Assembly (NCBI GenBank): GCA_023445445.1
Contig: JAEXLD010000085.1
Span: 1 to 46,237 of the forward strand
Length of the DNA: 46,237 bases
Direction: 5' to 3'
From: Bacillota bacterium
GTDB lineage: Bacteria; Bacillota; Clostridia; Clostridiales; Clostridiaceae
In this document: positions 32,508 to 40,779 of the stretch, piece by piece
How the letters are laid out: every line of letters begins with the position of its first letter
Position numbering within the stretch: position 1 is the first letter of the stretch
Translations under genes and position numbers: made by a program
Notes under the pieces: generated by a model
Database searches by the model: none
Seen by the model: the letters and a program-made list of their open reading frames with translations, nothing else
What the model was told of the DNA's origin: nothing

Positions 32508-33413
32508 CTAAATAAAATCCATCCTTACTCCTTGCACCTCTATAACCCTTTTACTAATGGCTCCATGAACTACCACAACTTCATCTCTTTCTTGAATATA
32601 ACAATAATTTCTTACCTTAAAAGTAATTTCTTCTTCTGTCTCATAATTAGTAATATATACTTTATATACTGGAATTCTAGATTTACTACTAGTCACATCA
32701 ATAATTCCTGTACATATTCCACTAGTCTTAGTATATAAGCCCAAAATAACTTCAATAAAATAAATTATATCCTGTGTGAAAATTATTAAAAACCAAAATG
32801 CTGTAATCTCAAATCTTCCTAAGAATAATATAATTAAAAATAAAATATTATATTTTCTTATTCTATGAATTCTGTCACTCCATTTCACCTTCATATGAGG
32901 ATAAAATCTAATTTTAATTCTCCAAAAGACATTGCTCTCCTTATCAATGCTTCCTGGATAATTAAAATCTCTTTTCCACCTAAGCTGAATATCCATTAAT
33001 TCATAAGATACTATTTTTCTTTCATTTATATAGAGAATTAATAAAATAGCTTCTATTAATATTTCAAGTCTAATTAATATTAAATCTTTAAATATCATAG
33101 AAATAATCAAGGTAAATATAGCAAATATTATGCATATTATTTTGTAAATATAAGTTTTCTTTTTTGTGTTTATCATAATTTCATCATTAACATCTAACTT
33201 AATATTCCCAATAGAAAAAACACCTAAAATTAAAACAGAAAATGCCATCATTATGCTTAGACCATATAAATCTATAGAATTAAAAAATTCTATGTTAATT
33301 TTTTTATATCTTAAAAAATATGTTATATTTCCTATTAAACCCATAATAAGTCCTGCAACAAAGAAAACTCTTAATTGTTCTAAGCTTCTTCTTTCAGACC
33401 CCATTGTTCCCAT
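32508..33413 (-). CDS. Unknown multi-pass membrane protein
   Basis: 301 residues. Hydrophobic segments near residues 15-35, 45-65, 88-108, 110-130 and 195-225. A charged cytoplasmic loop lies between (MDIQLRWKRDFNYPGSIDKESNVFWRIKIRFYPHMKVKWSDRIHRIRKY). The C-terminal ~70 residues form a soluble beta domain (GICTGIIDVTSSKSRIPVYKVYITNYETEEEITFKVRNYCYIQERDEVVVVHG), resembling small OB-like or DUF3592-like domains at a membrane. No enzyme motif. AGGAG is 8 bases from the ATG. Divergent from the threonine aldolase gene. No family recognised. Confidence 0.7.
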   Translation of the reverse strand: MGTMGSERRSLEQLRVFFVAGLIMGLIGNITYFLRYKKINIEFFNSIDLYGLSIMMAFSVLILGVFSIGNIKLDVNDEIMINTKKKTYIYKIICIIFAIFTLIISMIFKDLILIRLEILIEAILLILYINERKIVSYELMDIQLRWKRDFNYPGSIDKESNVFWRIKIRFYPHMKVKWSDRIHRIRKYNILFLIILFLGRFEITAFWFLIIFTQDIIYFIEVILGLYTKTSGICTGIIDVTSSKSRIPVYKVYITNYETEEEITFKVRNYCYIQERDEVVVVHGAISKRVIEVQGVRMDFI

Positions 33414-33512
33414 AATAATTACTCCTATTATAAATTTTTAATTACTATATACTTTTATTATACTATAATAAGATTAAAAGTAGTTACAAACTATTAAAAA
33501 GGAGGTATTATT

Positions 33513-34550
33513 ATGAAGTTTATAGATTTAAGAAGTGATACAGTTACTGAACAACCAGACTTTATGAAAGAAGCAATGTTTAAAGCAGAAGTTGGTGACG
33601 ATGTCTATGGAGATGATCCTACAGTTAAAAAACTTGAAACTCTAGCTGCAGAAATTGTTGGTATGGAATCTGCCTTATTTGTACCAAGTGGTACATTTGG
33701 CAATCAGCTTGCATTATTTACTCACTGCAGACGAGGTAGCGAAGTAATAATTGCTGACTCTAACCATATTATTGCTCATGAAGTTGGGGCAAGCTCTGTA
33801 ATAGCTGGAGTACAATTAAGAGCTATAGATTCTCCAAATGGGGTTTTAAATCCAAAAGATATTGAAAAGAGAATACGTTTTGAAGAAGAGGATATTCATT
33901 TTCCTTCAACATCACTTATTTGCATAGAAAATGCTCATTCTAGTGGTAATGTACTAACTATTGAAAATATGAAAGAAGTATATGAAATAGCTACAAAATA
34001 TAACTTACCAGTACATTTAGATGGAGCAAGATTATTTAATGCTTCAACTGCCCTTAATGTTGATGTTAAGGAAATCACTAAATATTGTGATTCAGTTATG
34101 TTCTGCTTATCAAAGGGGTTATGTGCTCCTGTTGGCTCTATCTTAGCTGGAAGCAAAGATTTTATTAATAAAGCTAGAAAAAAAAGAAAATTAATGGGTG
34201 GTGGTCTAAGACAAGCTGGATTTTTAGCTGCTGCTGGAATAGTATCATTAGAAGTAATGACTAAAAGATTAAAGGAAGACCATGATAATGCAAAATTACT
34301 GGCAGAAGAGTTAAATAAAATGCCTGAAATAGATGTGGATTTACATAATTTAAAAATTAATATGGTATTCTTTAGCTTCAAAGACAAAAATATAAATACC
34401 AAAAACTTAGTTAAGTATTTCCTAGAGAATAATATAAAAATCAACGATGTAGAAAATGGCCTTATGAGATTTGTTACTCATTATTGGATAACAAAGGATG
34501 ATATTTATAAAATTATTAAAGTATTAAAAACATTTTTAAATAATAACTAA
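33513..34550 (+). CDS. ltaE: Low-specificity L-threonine aldolase
   Basis: PLP enzyme cleaving L-threonine or L-allo-threonine to glycine and acetaldehyde. 345 residues. Characteristic start FIDLRSDTVTEQPDFMKEAMFKAEVGDDVYGDDPTV, FVPSGTFGNQLAL, IENAHSSGNVL, HLDGARLFNASTAL and the PLP lysine 201 in MFCLSKGLCAPVGS. All key residues are present. AGGAGG precedes the ATG; TATAAT at 33464-33469 is a likely -10. Single gene with a bidirectional terminator. Confidence 0.93.
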   Translation: MKFIDLRSDTVTEQPDFMKEAMFKAEVGDDVYGDDPTVKKLETLAAEIVGMESALFVPSGTFGNQLALFTHCRRGSEVIIADSNHIIAHEVGASSVIAGVQLRAIDSPNGVLNPKDIEKRIRFEEEDIHFPSTSLICIENAHSSGNVLTIENMKEVYEIATKYNLPVHLDGARLFNASTALNVDVKEITKYCDSVMFCLSKGLCAPVGSILAGSKDFINKARKKRKLMGGGLRQAGFLAAAGIVSLEVMTKRLKEDHDNAKLLAEELNKMPEIDVDLHNLKINMVFFSFKDKNINTKNLVKYFLENNIKINDVENGLMRFVTHYWITKDDIYKIIKVLKTFLNNN

Positions 34551-34582
34551 AATAAGAGGCTGCTAATGCAACCTCTTATTTT
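34549..34582. terminator. Bidirectional terminator between ltaE and the ABC gene
   Basis: AAAATAAGAGG (34549-34559) and CCTCTTATTTT (34572-34582) around a 12-base loop; the first arm overlaps the ltaE stop codon. Convergent genes. Confidence 0.85.
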
Positions 34583-34599
34583 AAATCTATTTAATAATC

Positions 34600-36963
34600 T
34601 TATTCGGTTCTTAAAGCTTCAACTGGATCCTTCCTTGAAGCCATTTTAGCTGGAATAGATCCTCCAATCATAGTTAAGCATACACTTATAATTACTAACA
34701 TTATAGCATGAACTGGATTTAAAACAGCTACATCTTTTAAATCAGTAATATTATAAAGTATTTTATTGGTTGGGAATGTTAGAAGGTAAGCAATAACTAT
34801 TCCTAAAATACCTGAACAACTTCCTATAATAAATGTTTCTGCATTAAATACTCTAGTTATATCTTTCTTTCTAGCACCTAAAGCTCTTAAAACACCTATT
34901 TCCTTTGTTCTTTCAAGTACAGATATATAAGTTATTATTCCTACCATAATCAATGAAACCACTAAAGATATTGCTGCAAATGCTACTAATACCATAGTAA
35001 TTGCATCCATAATACCACCTGATAAACTTACAAATGTACTAGCCATATCATTGTATATTATTACATCCTCTTTATCTTTTCCTTCATTCCACTCATCTAA
35101 ATAATCTGTTATAGCTTCTTTAGTTGCAAAATCCTTTGGATATAAAGTAATCATATAAGGAGTTGAAGTAGCTCCTATAGATGCTAAAATATTTTCTTTA
35201 GTCTCAGCATTATTTTGTCCCATTGGACCCATTGGCCCCATTGAACTACTCTCTTTTTTTAAACTTTCTCCAGTAAACACATTATAGTCAACTTCTTTTT
35301 GTGCCTTTACAATGTCTGAATTCTTTGCATCTTCTATAAAATATTTGCTTAATTCATCTGAATATGATATTCCTGAAGATAATACTGGAATAGTTACATC
35401 CTTTTTTACTCTTAATATACCTGTTATTTTTAAAGGTATCGCTCTTTCATTATTATATATTTCACTCATATCATTAGGATTTCCTGCTAAAGTGAAATAA
35501 TTACCTAATTTTGTATAATAGTCATTATTTAATATAGCTTTGATTTCATATCCTACTATATCATTAAAATTTATTTCCTCTTTACTACTATCAATTCCTA
35601 ATGCATCTAAAACTGCTGTATTAATTTTATTATATTCATCAACTACTAAAATTAAATCATTCATTGTCTTTGGATAACTACCTGCAAGTAAATCATATGA
35701 ACCTTCTAAGTATCCATTAGAATTACTATCTAATTTTATTGGATAAGAAGATAAATTTAAATCTGAAGAATTAATTGGAGTAGCTACTCTACCATCACTT
35801 TTTAAAAGATTCATATTTACTAAGCGTGTAAAGGAAATTCCTGAAAGTAATTCATTATCAATGCTTTCAACGTAATCTACATATTCATCTGTAAGCTTAT
35901 TAGTATGAATAATTGTATTTTCCTTATTATTGTAAGGATAAATTACATCTGTATCAGGATACTTACTTGATTCTTCTTCTTCCTTTTCCTTTCTCATTTC
36001 CTTACTCTGTTCCATCATTTTATTAATATCAACTTCTGCAGCTGTTTGATTTATCATAATTGGGAAACCTGATAAGGTATCTGATTCAAATATGTCTATT
36101 TGTTTATCAAAGCCATTAGATAATGATAATATCAATGCTATTCCTATAATACCAATACTAGAAGCAAAGGCAGTTAAGAATGTTCTCCATTTTTTAGTTC
36201 TTATATTCATACCTGAAAGTTTTAATGCTGTAAAAAAGCTCATACTAGTTTTCTTAAGACTATAAGAACTACTACTATTTTCTTCTTCTAAAGGATTTGT
36301 ATCTGAAATAACATTACCATCTCTAAACTCAACTATTCTATCAGCATAATTTTGTGCTAATTCTGGATTATGGGTTACCATTATTACCAATTTATCTTTA
36401 GCTATATCCTTTATAAGATCCATAATTTGAACACTAGTCTTCGTATCTAAAGCCCCTGTTGGTTCATCTGCAAGTATTATATCTGGGTCATTAGCAAGAG
36501 CTCTTGCTATTGCAACTCTTTGCATTTGTCCTCCAGATAACTGATTAGGTCTCTTATGTATATGATCTTTTAATCCAACTCTTTCTAATACTTCTATAGC
36601 TTTCTTATGCTTTTCAGTTGATGAAACTCCACTTAAGGTCATCCCCATTTCAACATTATCTAAAATACTTAAGTGACTTATTAAATTATAACTCTGGAAT
36701 ACGAAACCTATACTATTGTTTCTATATGCATCCCATTCTGAATCCTTAAACTCCTTTGTAGATTTTCCATTAATAATAAGATCTCCACTATCATACTTAT
36801 CTAAACCACCTATAACATTAAGGCAAGTAGTTTTACCTGAACCACTTGGTCCCAATATTGCAACAAATTCATTTTCTCTAAAATTTAAGCTTACTTCATC
36901 TAATGCAACTTGCTTAAAATCACCTGTTATATAGGATTTTTTTACATTTTTTAGTGATAACAT
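34600..36963 (-). CDS. Fused ABC ATPase-FtsX permease (MacB-like exporter)
   Basis: 787-residue single-chain half transporter. ATPase domain 1-225: GPSGSGKTT, Q-loop FVFQSYNLISHLSI, LSGGQMQRVAIARAL, ILADEPTGALDTKTS, VTHNPELA. First transmembrane helix ~262-285, then a large extracytoplasmic domain (~290-655) containing MGPMGPMGQ, and three more helices in the C-terminal FtsX domain (~660-690, 710-735, 755-775; YISVLERTKEIGVLRALGARKKDITRVFNAE). MacB-like proteins export peptides or lipids by mechanotransmission. Unlike Gram-negative MacB there is no outer-membrane partner. AGGAGG precedes the ATG. The 30-bp palindrome just upstream suggests repressor control. Substrate unknown. Confidence 0.9.
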   Translation of the reverse strand: MLSLKNVKKSYITGDFKQVALDEVSLNFRENEFVAILGPSGSGKTTCLNVIGGLDKYDSGDLIINGKSTKEFKDSEWDAYRNNSIGFVFQSYNLISHLSILDNVEMGMTLSGVSSTEKHKKAIEVLERVGLKDHIHKRPNQLSGGQMQRVAIARALANDPDIILADEPTGALDTKTSVQIMDLIKDIAKDKLVIMVTHNPELAQNYADRIVEFRDGNVISDTNPLEEENSSSSYSLKKTSMSFFTALKLSGMNIRTKKWRTFLTAFASSIGIIGIALILSLSNGFDKQIDIFESDTLSGFPIMINQTAAEVDINKMMEQSKEMRKEKEEEESSKYPDTDVIYPYNNKENTIIHTNKLTDEYVDYVESIDNELLSGISFTRLVNMNLLKSDGRVATPINSSDLNLSSYPIKLDSNSNGYLEGSYDLLAGSYPKTMNDLILVVDEYNKINTAVLDALGIDSSKEEINFNDIVGYEIKAILNNDYYTKLGNYFTLAGNPNDMSEIYNNERAIPLKITGILRVKKDVTIPVLSSGISYSDELSKYFIEDAKNSDIVKAQKEVDYNVFTGESLKKESSSMGPMGPMGQNNAETKENILASIGATSTPYMITLYPKDFATKEAITDYLDEWNEGKDKEDVIIYNDMASTFVSLSGGIMDAITMVLVAFAAISLVVSLIMVGIITYISVLERTKEIGVLRALGARKKDITRVFNAETFIIGSCSGILGIVIAYLLTFPTNKILYNITDLKDVAVLNPVHAIMLVIISVCLTMIGGSIPAKMASRKDPVEALRTE

Positions 36964-37005
36964 GCTTTTCCTCCTAGTGTGTTATTTAATATGTTAATAC
37001 TCTTT

Positions 37006-37035
37006 TAATAATTAGTTTATATAAACTAATTATTA
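37006..37035. promoter_or_regulatory. 30-bp perfect palindrome, operator candidate of the MacB-like gene
   Basis: TAATAATTAGTTTAT (37006-37020) followed directly by its exact reverse complement (37021-37035), 43 bases upstream of the ATG. The core TTAGTTTATATAAACTAA is the kind of site bound by dimeric repressors (TetR, MarR, PadR or GntR types). No regulator gene lies next to it. A cruciform or hairpin terminator is unlikely, since no T-run follows. Confidence 0.6.
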
Positions 37036-37089
37036 TACCTCTATAATTATAACCAATTTTAATATTCATTGGTAAAAAAATCAACAAAA

Positions 37090-37124
37090 AAAGAGTTATT
37101 CTAGATATTTTAGAATAACTCTTT
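37090..37124 (-). terminator. Terminator of the yge operon
   Basis: AAAGAGTTATTCTA (37090-37103) and TAGAATAACTCTTT (37111-37124), a 14-bp perfect stem with a 7-base loop; on the minus strand it is followed by TTTTTTTGTTG. It lies 41 bases past the last yge gene. Confidence 0.9.
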
Positions 37125-37164
37125 AATTATTTAATTTGAAGCTATTGAGACAGTCTCTTGTAAA

Positions 37165-38372
37165 TTATCTATTATAAGTTCCTTCCCAAACTATTTCTCT
37201 GTACTTATCTGGATCTGTATCTCCTTCAGTACTAAATAGTAGAACTTTAGAATTTTCATCTAAACCAATAGCTTCTTTTAAGTCTTTATATTCTGGATTT
37301 CTCATTAATTCATATACAAGACCTAAGGTAACTGCCCCAGATTCACCTGATATTACCTTATTATCTCCATTTAATGGATTACCAAGAACCCTCATTCCAT
37401 TAGCAGCAATAAAGTTTGGTGCTGATACAAAAACCTTTGAATGATTCTTTAACACTTCAAATCCTGTTATATTAACTTCACCACATGCAAGTCCAGCCAT
37501 TATTGTTGGCATATCCCACCAACAGCTCTCGGATTACCGTCATTTGCAATAGCTGACTCATAATAGCATGCAGCTTCCTTAGCTTCTACCACAACAGTCG
37601 TTGGACAATCTTCTCCAAAAATTGATGCAAAGAAACCTTGAATCCCCCCTGCTAATGAGCCAACTCCAGCTTGTAAGAAAATATGAGTAGGTCTATTAAC
37701 CTTATAATCATTTCTTAATTGCTCTAAAGCTTCTAATCCCATAGTGCCATAACCTTGCATTATCCATGCTGGAATTTCCTCATAACCTTCCCAAGCAGTA
37801 TCTTGAATTACTACTCCATTATGCTCATCAGCATATTTTGCAGCTAATCTAACTGCATCATCATAATTCATATCAGTAATTGAAGCATCTGCTCCTTCTT
37901 TTCTTATATTATCTAATCTTATTAATGAAGATCCCTTGGGCATATAAACAACTGATTTTTGTTTTAATCTATTTGCAGTCCATGCTACACCTCTACCATG
38001 ATTTCCATCAGTAGCTGTTACAAAGGTAATATCCCCAAGTTTTTCTCTAATTTCATCAGAAATAAGTTTTTCATATGGTAAATCCTCTATATTCATATCT
38101 AATCTTTGTGCTAAATATTTAGCCATAGCATAGGAACCACCTAATACCTTAAAAGCATTTAGCCCAAATCTATAGGATTCATCTTTCAAGAATAAACCTG
38201 AAAGTCCTAAATTTTTTCTTAAGTTATCTAAATTAACTAATGGCGTAACACTATATTCTGGGAAGCTTTTATGAAAATTTCTAGCCTTATTAATTTCATC
38301 CATGCTTAAAAATTCTAGGCTAACCTCACTCCTAGGCATAGTATTTTCCTTCCAAATAATTTTTTCAGACAT
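37165..38372 (-). pseudogene. ygeX: Diaminopropionate ammonia-lyase (ygeX), one-base frameshift
   Basis: PLP enzyme that breaks 2,3-diaminopropionate to pyruvate and two ammonia. Two overlapping frames make up one gene. Frame 1 (37500-38372) holds the N-terminal 286 residues: ENTMPRSEVSLEF, PLP lysine 75 in YRFGLNAFKVLGGS, FVTATDGNHGRGVAW, MPKGSSL, DTAWEGYEEIP, QAGVGSLAGG and VVVEA. It then shifts to ICQQ and a TAA. Frame 2 (37165-37512) continues DMPTIMAGLACGE to the end. Inserting one G in the run at 37515-37517 (minus-strand GTTGGTGGGATATG) restores AVGGDMPTIMAGL and a ~402-residue protein, the family length. Either a real inactivating deletion, a phase-type G-run slip, or a sequencing error. 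The second frame has its own ATG (37510-37512) but no ribosome site. Confidence 0.85.
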
Positions 38373-38389
38373 TATATTTCACCTCTATA

Positions 38390-39322
38390 CTATTTTTTTA
38401 TTCTTGTACCAGTCTTGCCTAAAATTCCGTCCTTGGCCTTTTCTAATAAGGTAATAAGTGAGTATCTACCTTCCTTAGAATCAGCAAAGTCAATTCCTGC
38501 TTCAACCTTAGGTCTCATTGAACCTGGTGCAAAGTGTCCTTCATGAACATATTTTTTCATTTTTTCTACTGAAACTTCATCTAACCATTCTTCATTTTCT
38601 TTTCCATAATTAATAGCAGCTTTTTCTACTGCAGTTAAAATAATTAAACAATCAGCATCTAATTCTTTTGCTAATGTACAGCTTGCAAAATCCTTATCTA
38701 TTACTGCACTAACACCCTTTAAATGGTTTCCTTCCTTAACAACTGGAATTCCACCTCCACCACAGGCTATAACAACTTGTCCTGAATCTACTAAACTTTT
38801 TATAGTATCAATTTCAACTATACTTTTAGGTTTTGGTGATGCAACTACTCTTCTATATCCTCTACCTGCATCTTCAATAATTTTATCACCATGTAATATA
38901 GCAACATCAGCCTCTTCCTTAGTCATAAAGCTTCCAATTGGCTTTGTTGGATTTTCAAAGGCCCTATCATTTTTATCTACTTCTACTTGAGTTATTACAG
39001 TAGAAACTCCCTTTTGAATATTTCTATTTAATAATTCTTCTCTTATTGTATTTTGTAAATCATATCCAATATATCCTTGACTCATAGCAACACATACTGA
39101 CATTGGACAAATAGAATACTTTGGATTTAATTTATTTAATTCAGTCATTGCAATATTTATCATACCAACCTGCGGTCCATTTCCATGAGAAATAACAACA
39201 TCATTTCCCTCTTCAATTAAATCAACTATTGCTTTTGCTGTTGATCTAACTGCTATCATCTGCTCTTTTAAATTATTCCCTAAAGCATTTCCACCTAAAG
39301 CAATTACTATCTTCTTTTTCAT
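38390..39322 (-). CDS. arcC: Carbamate kinase (yge-cluster type)
   Basis: Makes ATP from carbamoyl phosphate, giving carbamate that breaks down to ammonia and CO2. 310 residues: KIVIALGGNALGNN (N-terminal glycine loop), VISHGNGPQVGMI, QGYIGYDLQNTI, RRVVASPKPKSIVEI, ACGGGGIPV, VIDKDFASCTLAKELDADCLIILTAVEKAAINYG and HFAPGSMRPKVEA, all standard. A TTG five codons earlier lies inside the GAGGGTGGG ribosome site, so I start at the ATG 39320-39322. In the E. coli yge cluster the matching gene is yqeA. Here it would take carbamoyl phosphate produced through YgeW and conserve energy. Confidence 0.93.
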   Translation of the reverse strand: MKKKIVIALGGNALGNNLKEQMIAVRSTAKAIVDLIEEGNDVVISHGNGPQVGMINIAMTELNKLNPKYSICPMSVCVAMSQGYIGYDLQNTIREELLNRNIQKGVSTVITQVEVDKNDRAFENPTKPIGSFMTKEEADVAILHGDKIIEDAGRGYRRVVASPKPKSIVEIDTIKSLVDSGQVVIACGGGGIPVVKEGNHLKGVSAVIDKDFASCTLAKELDADCLIILTAVEKAAINYGKENEEWLDEVSVEKMKKYVHEGHFAPGSMRPKVEAGIDFADSKEGRYSLITLLEKAKDGILGKTGTRIKK

Positions 39323-39366
39323 AATTCCCACCCTCAAATTTATACAATATTATAATTTTAATATTT

Positions 39367-39404
39367 AGGGCTTTTACCCTATTATCTTTATGGATAAAAG
39401 CCCT
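39367..39404 (-). promoter_or_regulatory. Hairpin between ygeW and carbamate kinase genes
   Basis: AGGGCTTTTA (39367-39376) pairs with TAAAAGCCCT (39395-39404), 18-base loop. No long T-run follows on the minus strand, so it is more likely an mRNA-processing or protective hairpin, or part of the adjacent repeat, than a full terminator. Confidence 0.45.
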
Positions 39405-39411
39405 AGTATAA

Positions 39412-39537
39412 TGTAGAATTAATAATGAAAAATGTAAAATTAATGGTGAAACTCCATAAGGAGCTTCTATAATTAATATTTTCAGTAATTTATTATAACT
39501 TACTAAAAAATTCTTCATTTTACATTATGAATTTTAG
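39412..39537. repeat. MITE-like imperfect inverted repeat inside the yge operon
   Basis: About 125 bases with related ends: the left end includes AGAATTAATAATGAAAAATG, and the right end, reversed, includes AAAATTCATAATGTAAAATG. AT-rich interior with ACTCC-ATAA-GGAG. No ORF of its own. It ends one base from the ygeW stop codon. The style is like the other intergenic repeats at 5691, 10898 and 15145 although the sequence differs. Confidence 0.55.
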
Positions 39538-39538
39538 C

Positions 39539-40732
39539 TTACTTAACTTGTCTATCTTTTTTAGCTTCTTCTAATTTAGCTAAAACTTCTTGTGGATTCT
39601 TAACCTTACTTAAGAAAATCATAGCTGCAATTACATATGGCTTATAGCTAGCTTCTTTATAAAGAGGTTTTCTATATCTATCAAATACTGAAGCTTCTAC
39701 TTCTCCTGTTTCACAACTAACTCCAGTAATATCTGCTGGTAAGCAATGTAAGTATAATGCTTTTCCATCCTTAGTTGTCTTCATTAATTCTTCAGTACAT
39801 TGCCAGTCTTTATGCTCTGCATTTTGTGCTAATAATTCTTTTTCTAATTCCTTAATTCCATCAAAGTCTCCATTTCCATATAAATCAGTTCTCTTTTCCA
39901 TTGCAACAAATGGAGCCCAGCTCTTTGGATATACTATATCCGCATCCTTAAATGCTTCTTCCATAGAATTAGTTTTTGTAAATGATCCACCAGATTTTTC
40001 TGCATTTTCTTTAGCTATTTCTTCTACTTCTGGCATTACTTCATAGCCTTCTGGATGAGCTAAAACAACATCCATACCAAATCTTGTTAATAATCCAATA
40101 ATTCCTTGTGGAACTGATAATGGCTTTCCATATGATGGAGAGTATGCCCAAGTCATAGCAACCTTTTTCCCCTTTAAATTTTCTATTCCACCAAATTCAT
40201 TAATTAAATGTAATGCATCTGCCATAGATTGAGTTGGGTGGTCAATATCACATTGTAAGTCAACTAAAGTAGGAATTTGTTCTAAAGTTCCTTCTTCATA
40301 TCCTTCTCTTACAGCCTTAGATACTTCTCTCATATAAGTATTACCTTTACCTATATACATATCATCTCTAATACCTATAACGTCAGCCATAAAGGATACC
40401 ATATTAGCAGTTTCTCTTACAGTCTCTCCATGAGCAATTTGAGATTTTCCTTCATCTAAATCTTGTACCTCTAATCCTAAAAGGTTACAAGCTGATGCAA
40501 AACTAAATCTTGTACGAGTAGAATTGTCTCTAAATAATGAAATTCCAAGTCCACTATCAAATATCTTTGTTGATATATTATTTTTTCTTAAATCTCTTAA
40601 GGCTTCTGCAACAGTAAATACTGCCTTTAATTCATCATCACTTTTCTTCCATGTTTCCAAGAAATCATCATTGTGCATCTTAGAAAAGTCTAATTTATTT
40701 AGTTCACTTATATACTTATTCATTAAATCCAT
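39539..40732 (-). CDS. ygeW: YgeW-type (knotted) carbamoyltransferase
   Basis: 397 residues, member of the aspartate/ornithine carbamoyltransferase fold but of the YgeW group whose natural substrate is not settled. Carbamoyl phosphate motif FRDNSTRTRFSFA, then LDEGKSQIAHGETVRETANMV, DIDHPTQSMADALHL (HPxQ), VAMTWAYSPSYGKPLSVPQGI and LHCLPADITGVSC (HCLP). This wording separates it from ArgF and PyrB. In related gut anaerobes the yge set breaks down purine- or urate-derived intermediates, and YgeW probably phosphorolyses a carbamoyl compound to carbamoyl phosphate. Starts 47 bases after ygeY. Confidence 0.92.
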   Translation of the reverse strand: MDLMNKYISELNKLDFSKMHNDDFLETWKKSDDELKAVFTVAEALRDLRKNNISTKIFDSGLGISLFRDNSTRTRFSFASACNLLGLEVQDLDEGKSQIAHGETVRETANMVSFMADVIGIRDDMYIGKGNTYMREVSKAVREGYEEGTLEQIPTLVDLQCDIDHPTQSMADALHLINEFGGIENLKGKKVAMTWAYSPSYGKPLSVPQGIIGLLTRFGMDVVLAHPEGYEVMPEVEEIAKENAEKSGGSFTKTNSMEEAFKDADIVYPKSWAPFVAMEKRTDLYGNGDFDGIKELEKELLAQNAEHKDWQCTEELMKTTKDGKALYLHCLPADITGVSCETGEVEASVFDRYRKPLYKEASYKPYVIAAMIFLSKVKNPQEVLAKLEEAKKDRQVK

Positions 40733-40779
40733 TTTTAAAATTCCTACCCTTCATTTATTATTTATATTTATATTTATTT

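Noticed and set aside
33935..34444. 169-codon minus-strand frame opposite ltaE
   Set aside because: Antisense shadow of a well-supported aldolase gene; no ribosome site or family pattern.
37165..37512. Separate small gene for the C-terminal part of ygeX
   Set aside because: The residues continue the ammonia-lyase directly and there is no ribosome site; a frameshifted single gene explains both frames better.
37500..37520. Selenocysteine recoding at the ygeX break
   Set aside because: The premature stop is TAA, not TGA, and homologues have no Sec there; a one-base deletion accounts for it.
39273..39518. 81-codon frame starting in the repeat and running into the carbamate kinase gene in another frame
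   Set aside because: Overlaps the kinase start out of frame and is mostly repeat sequence; no family pattern.
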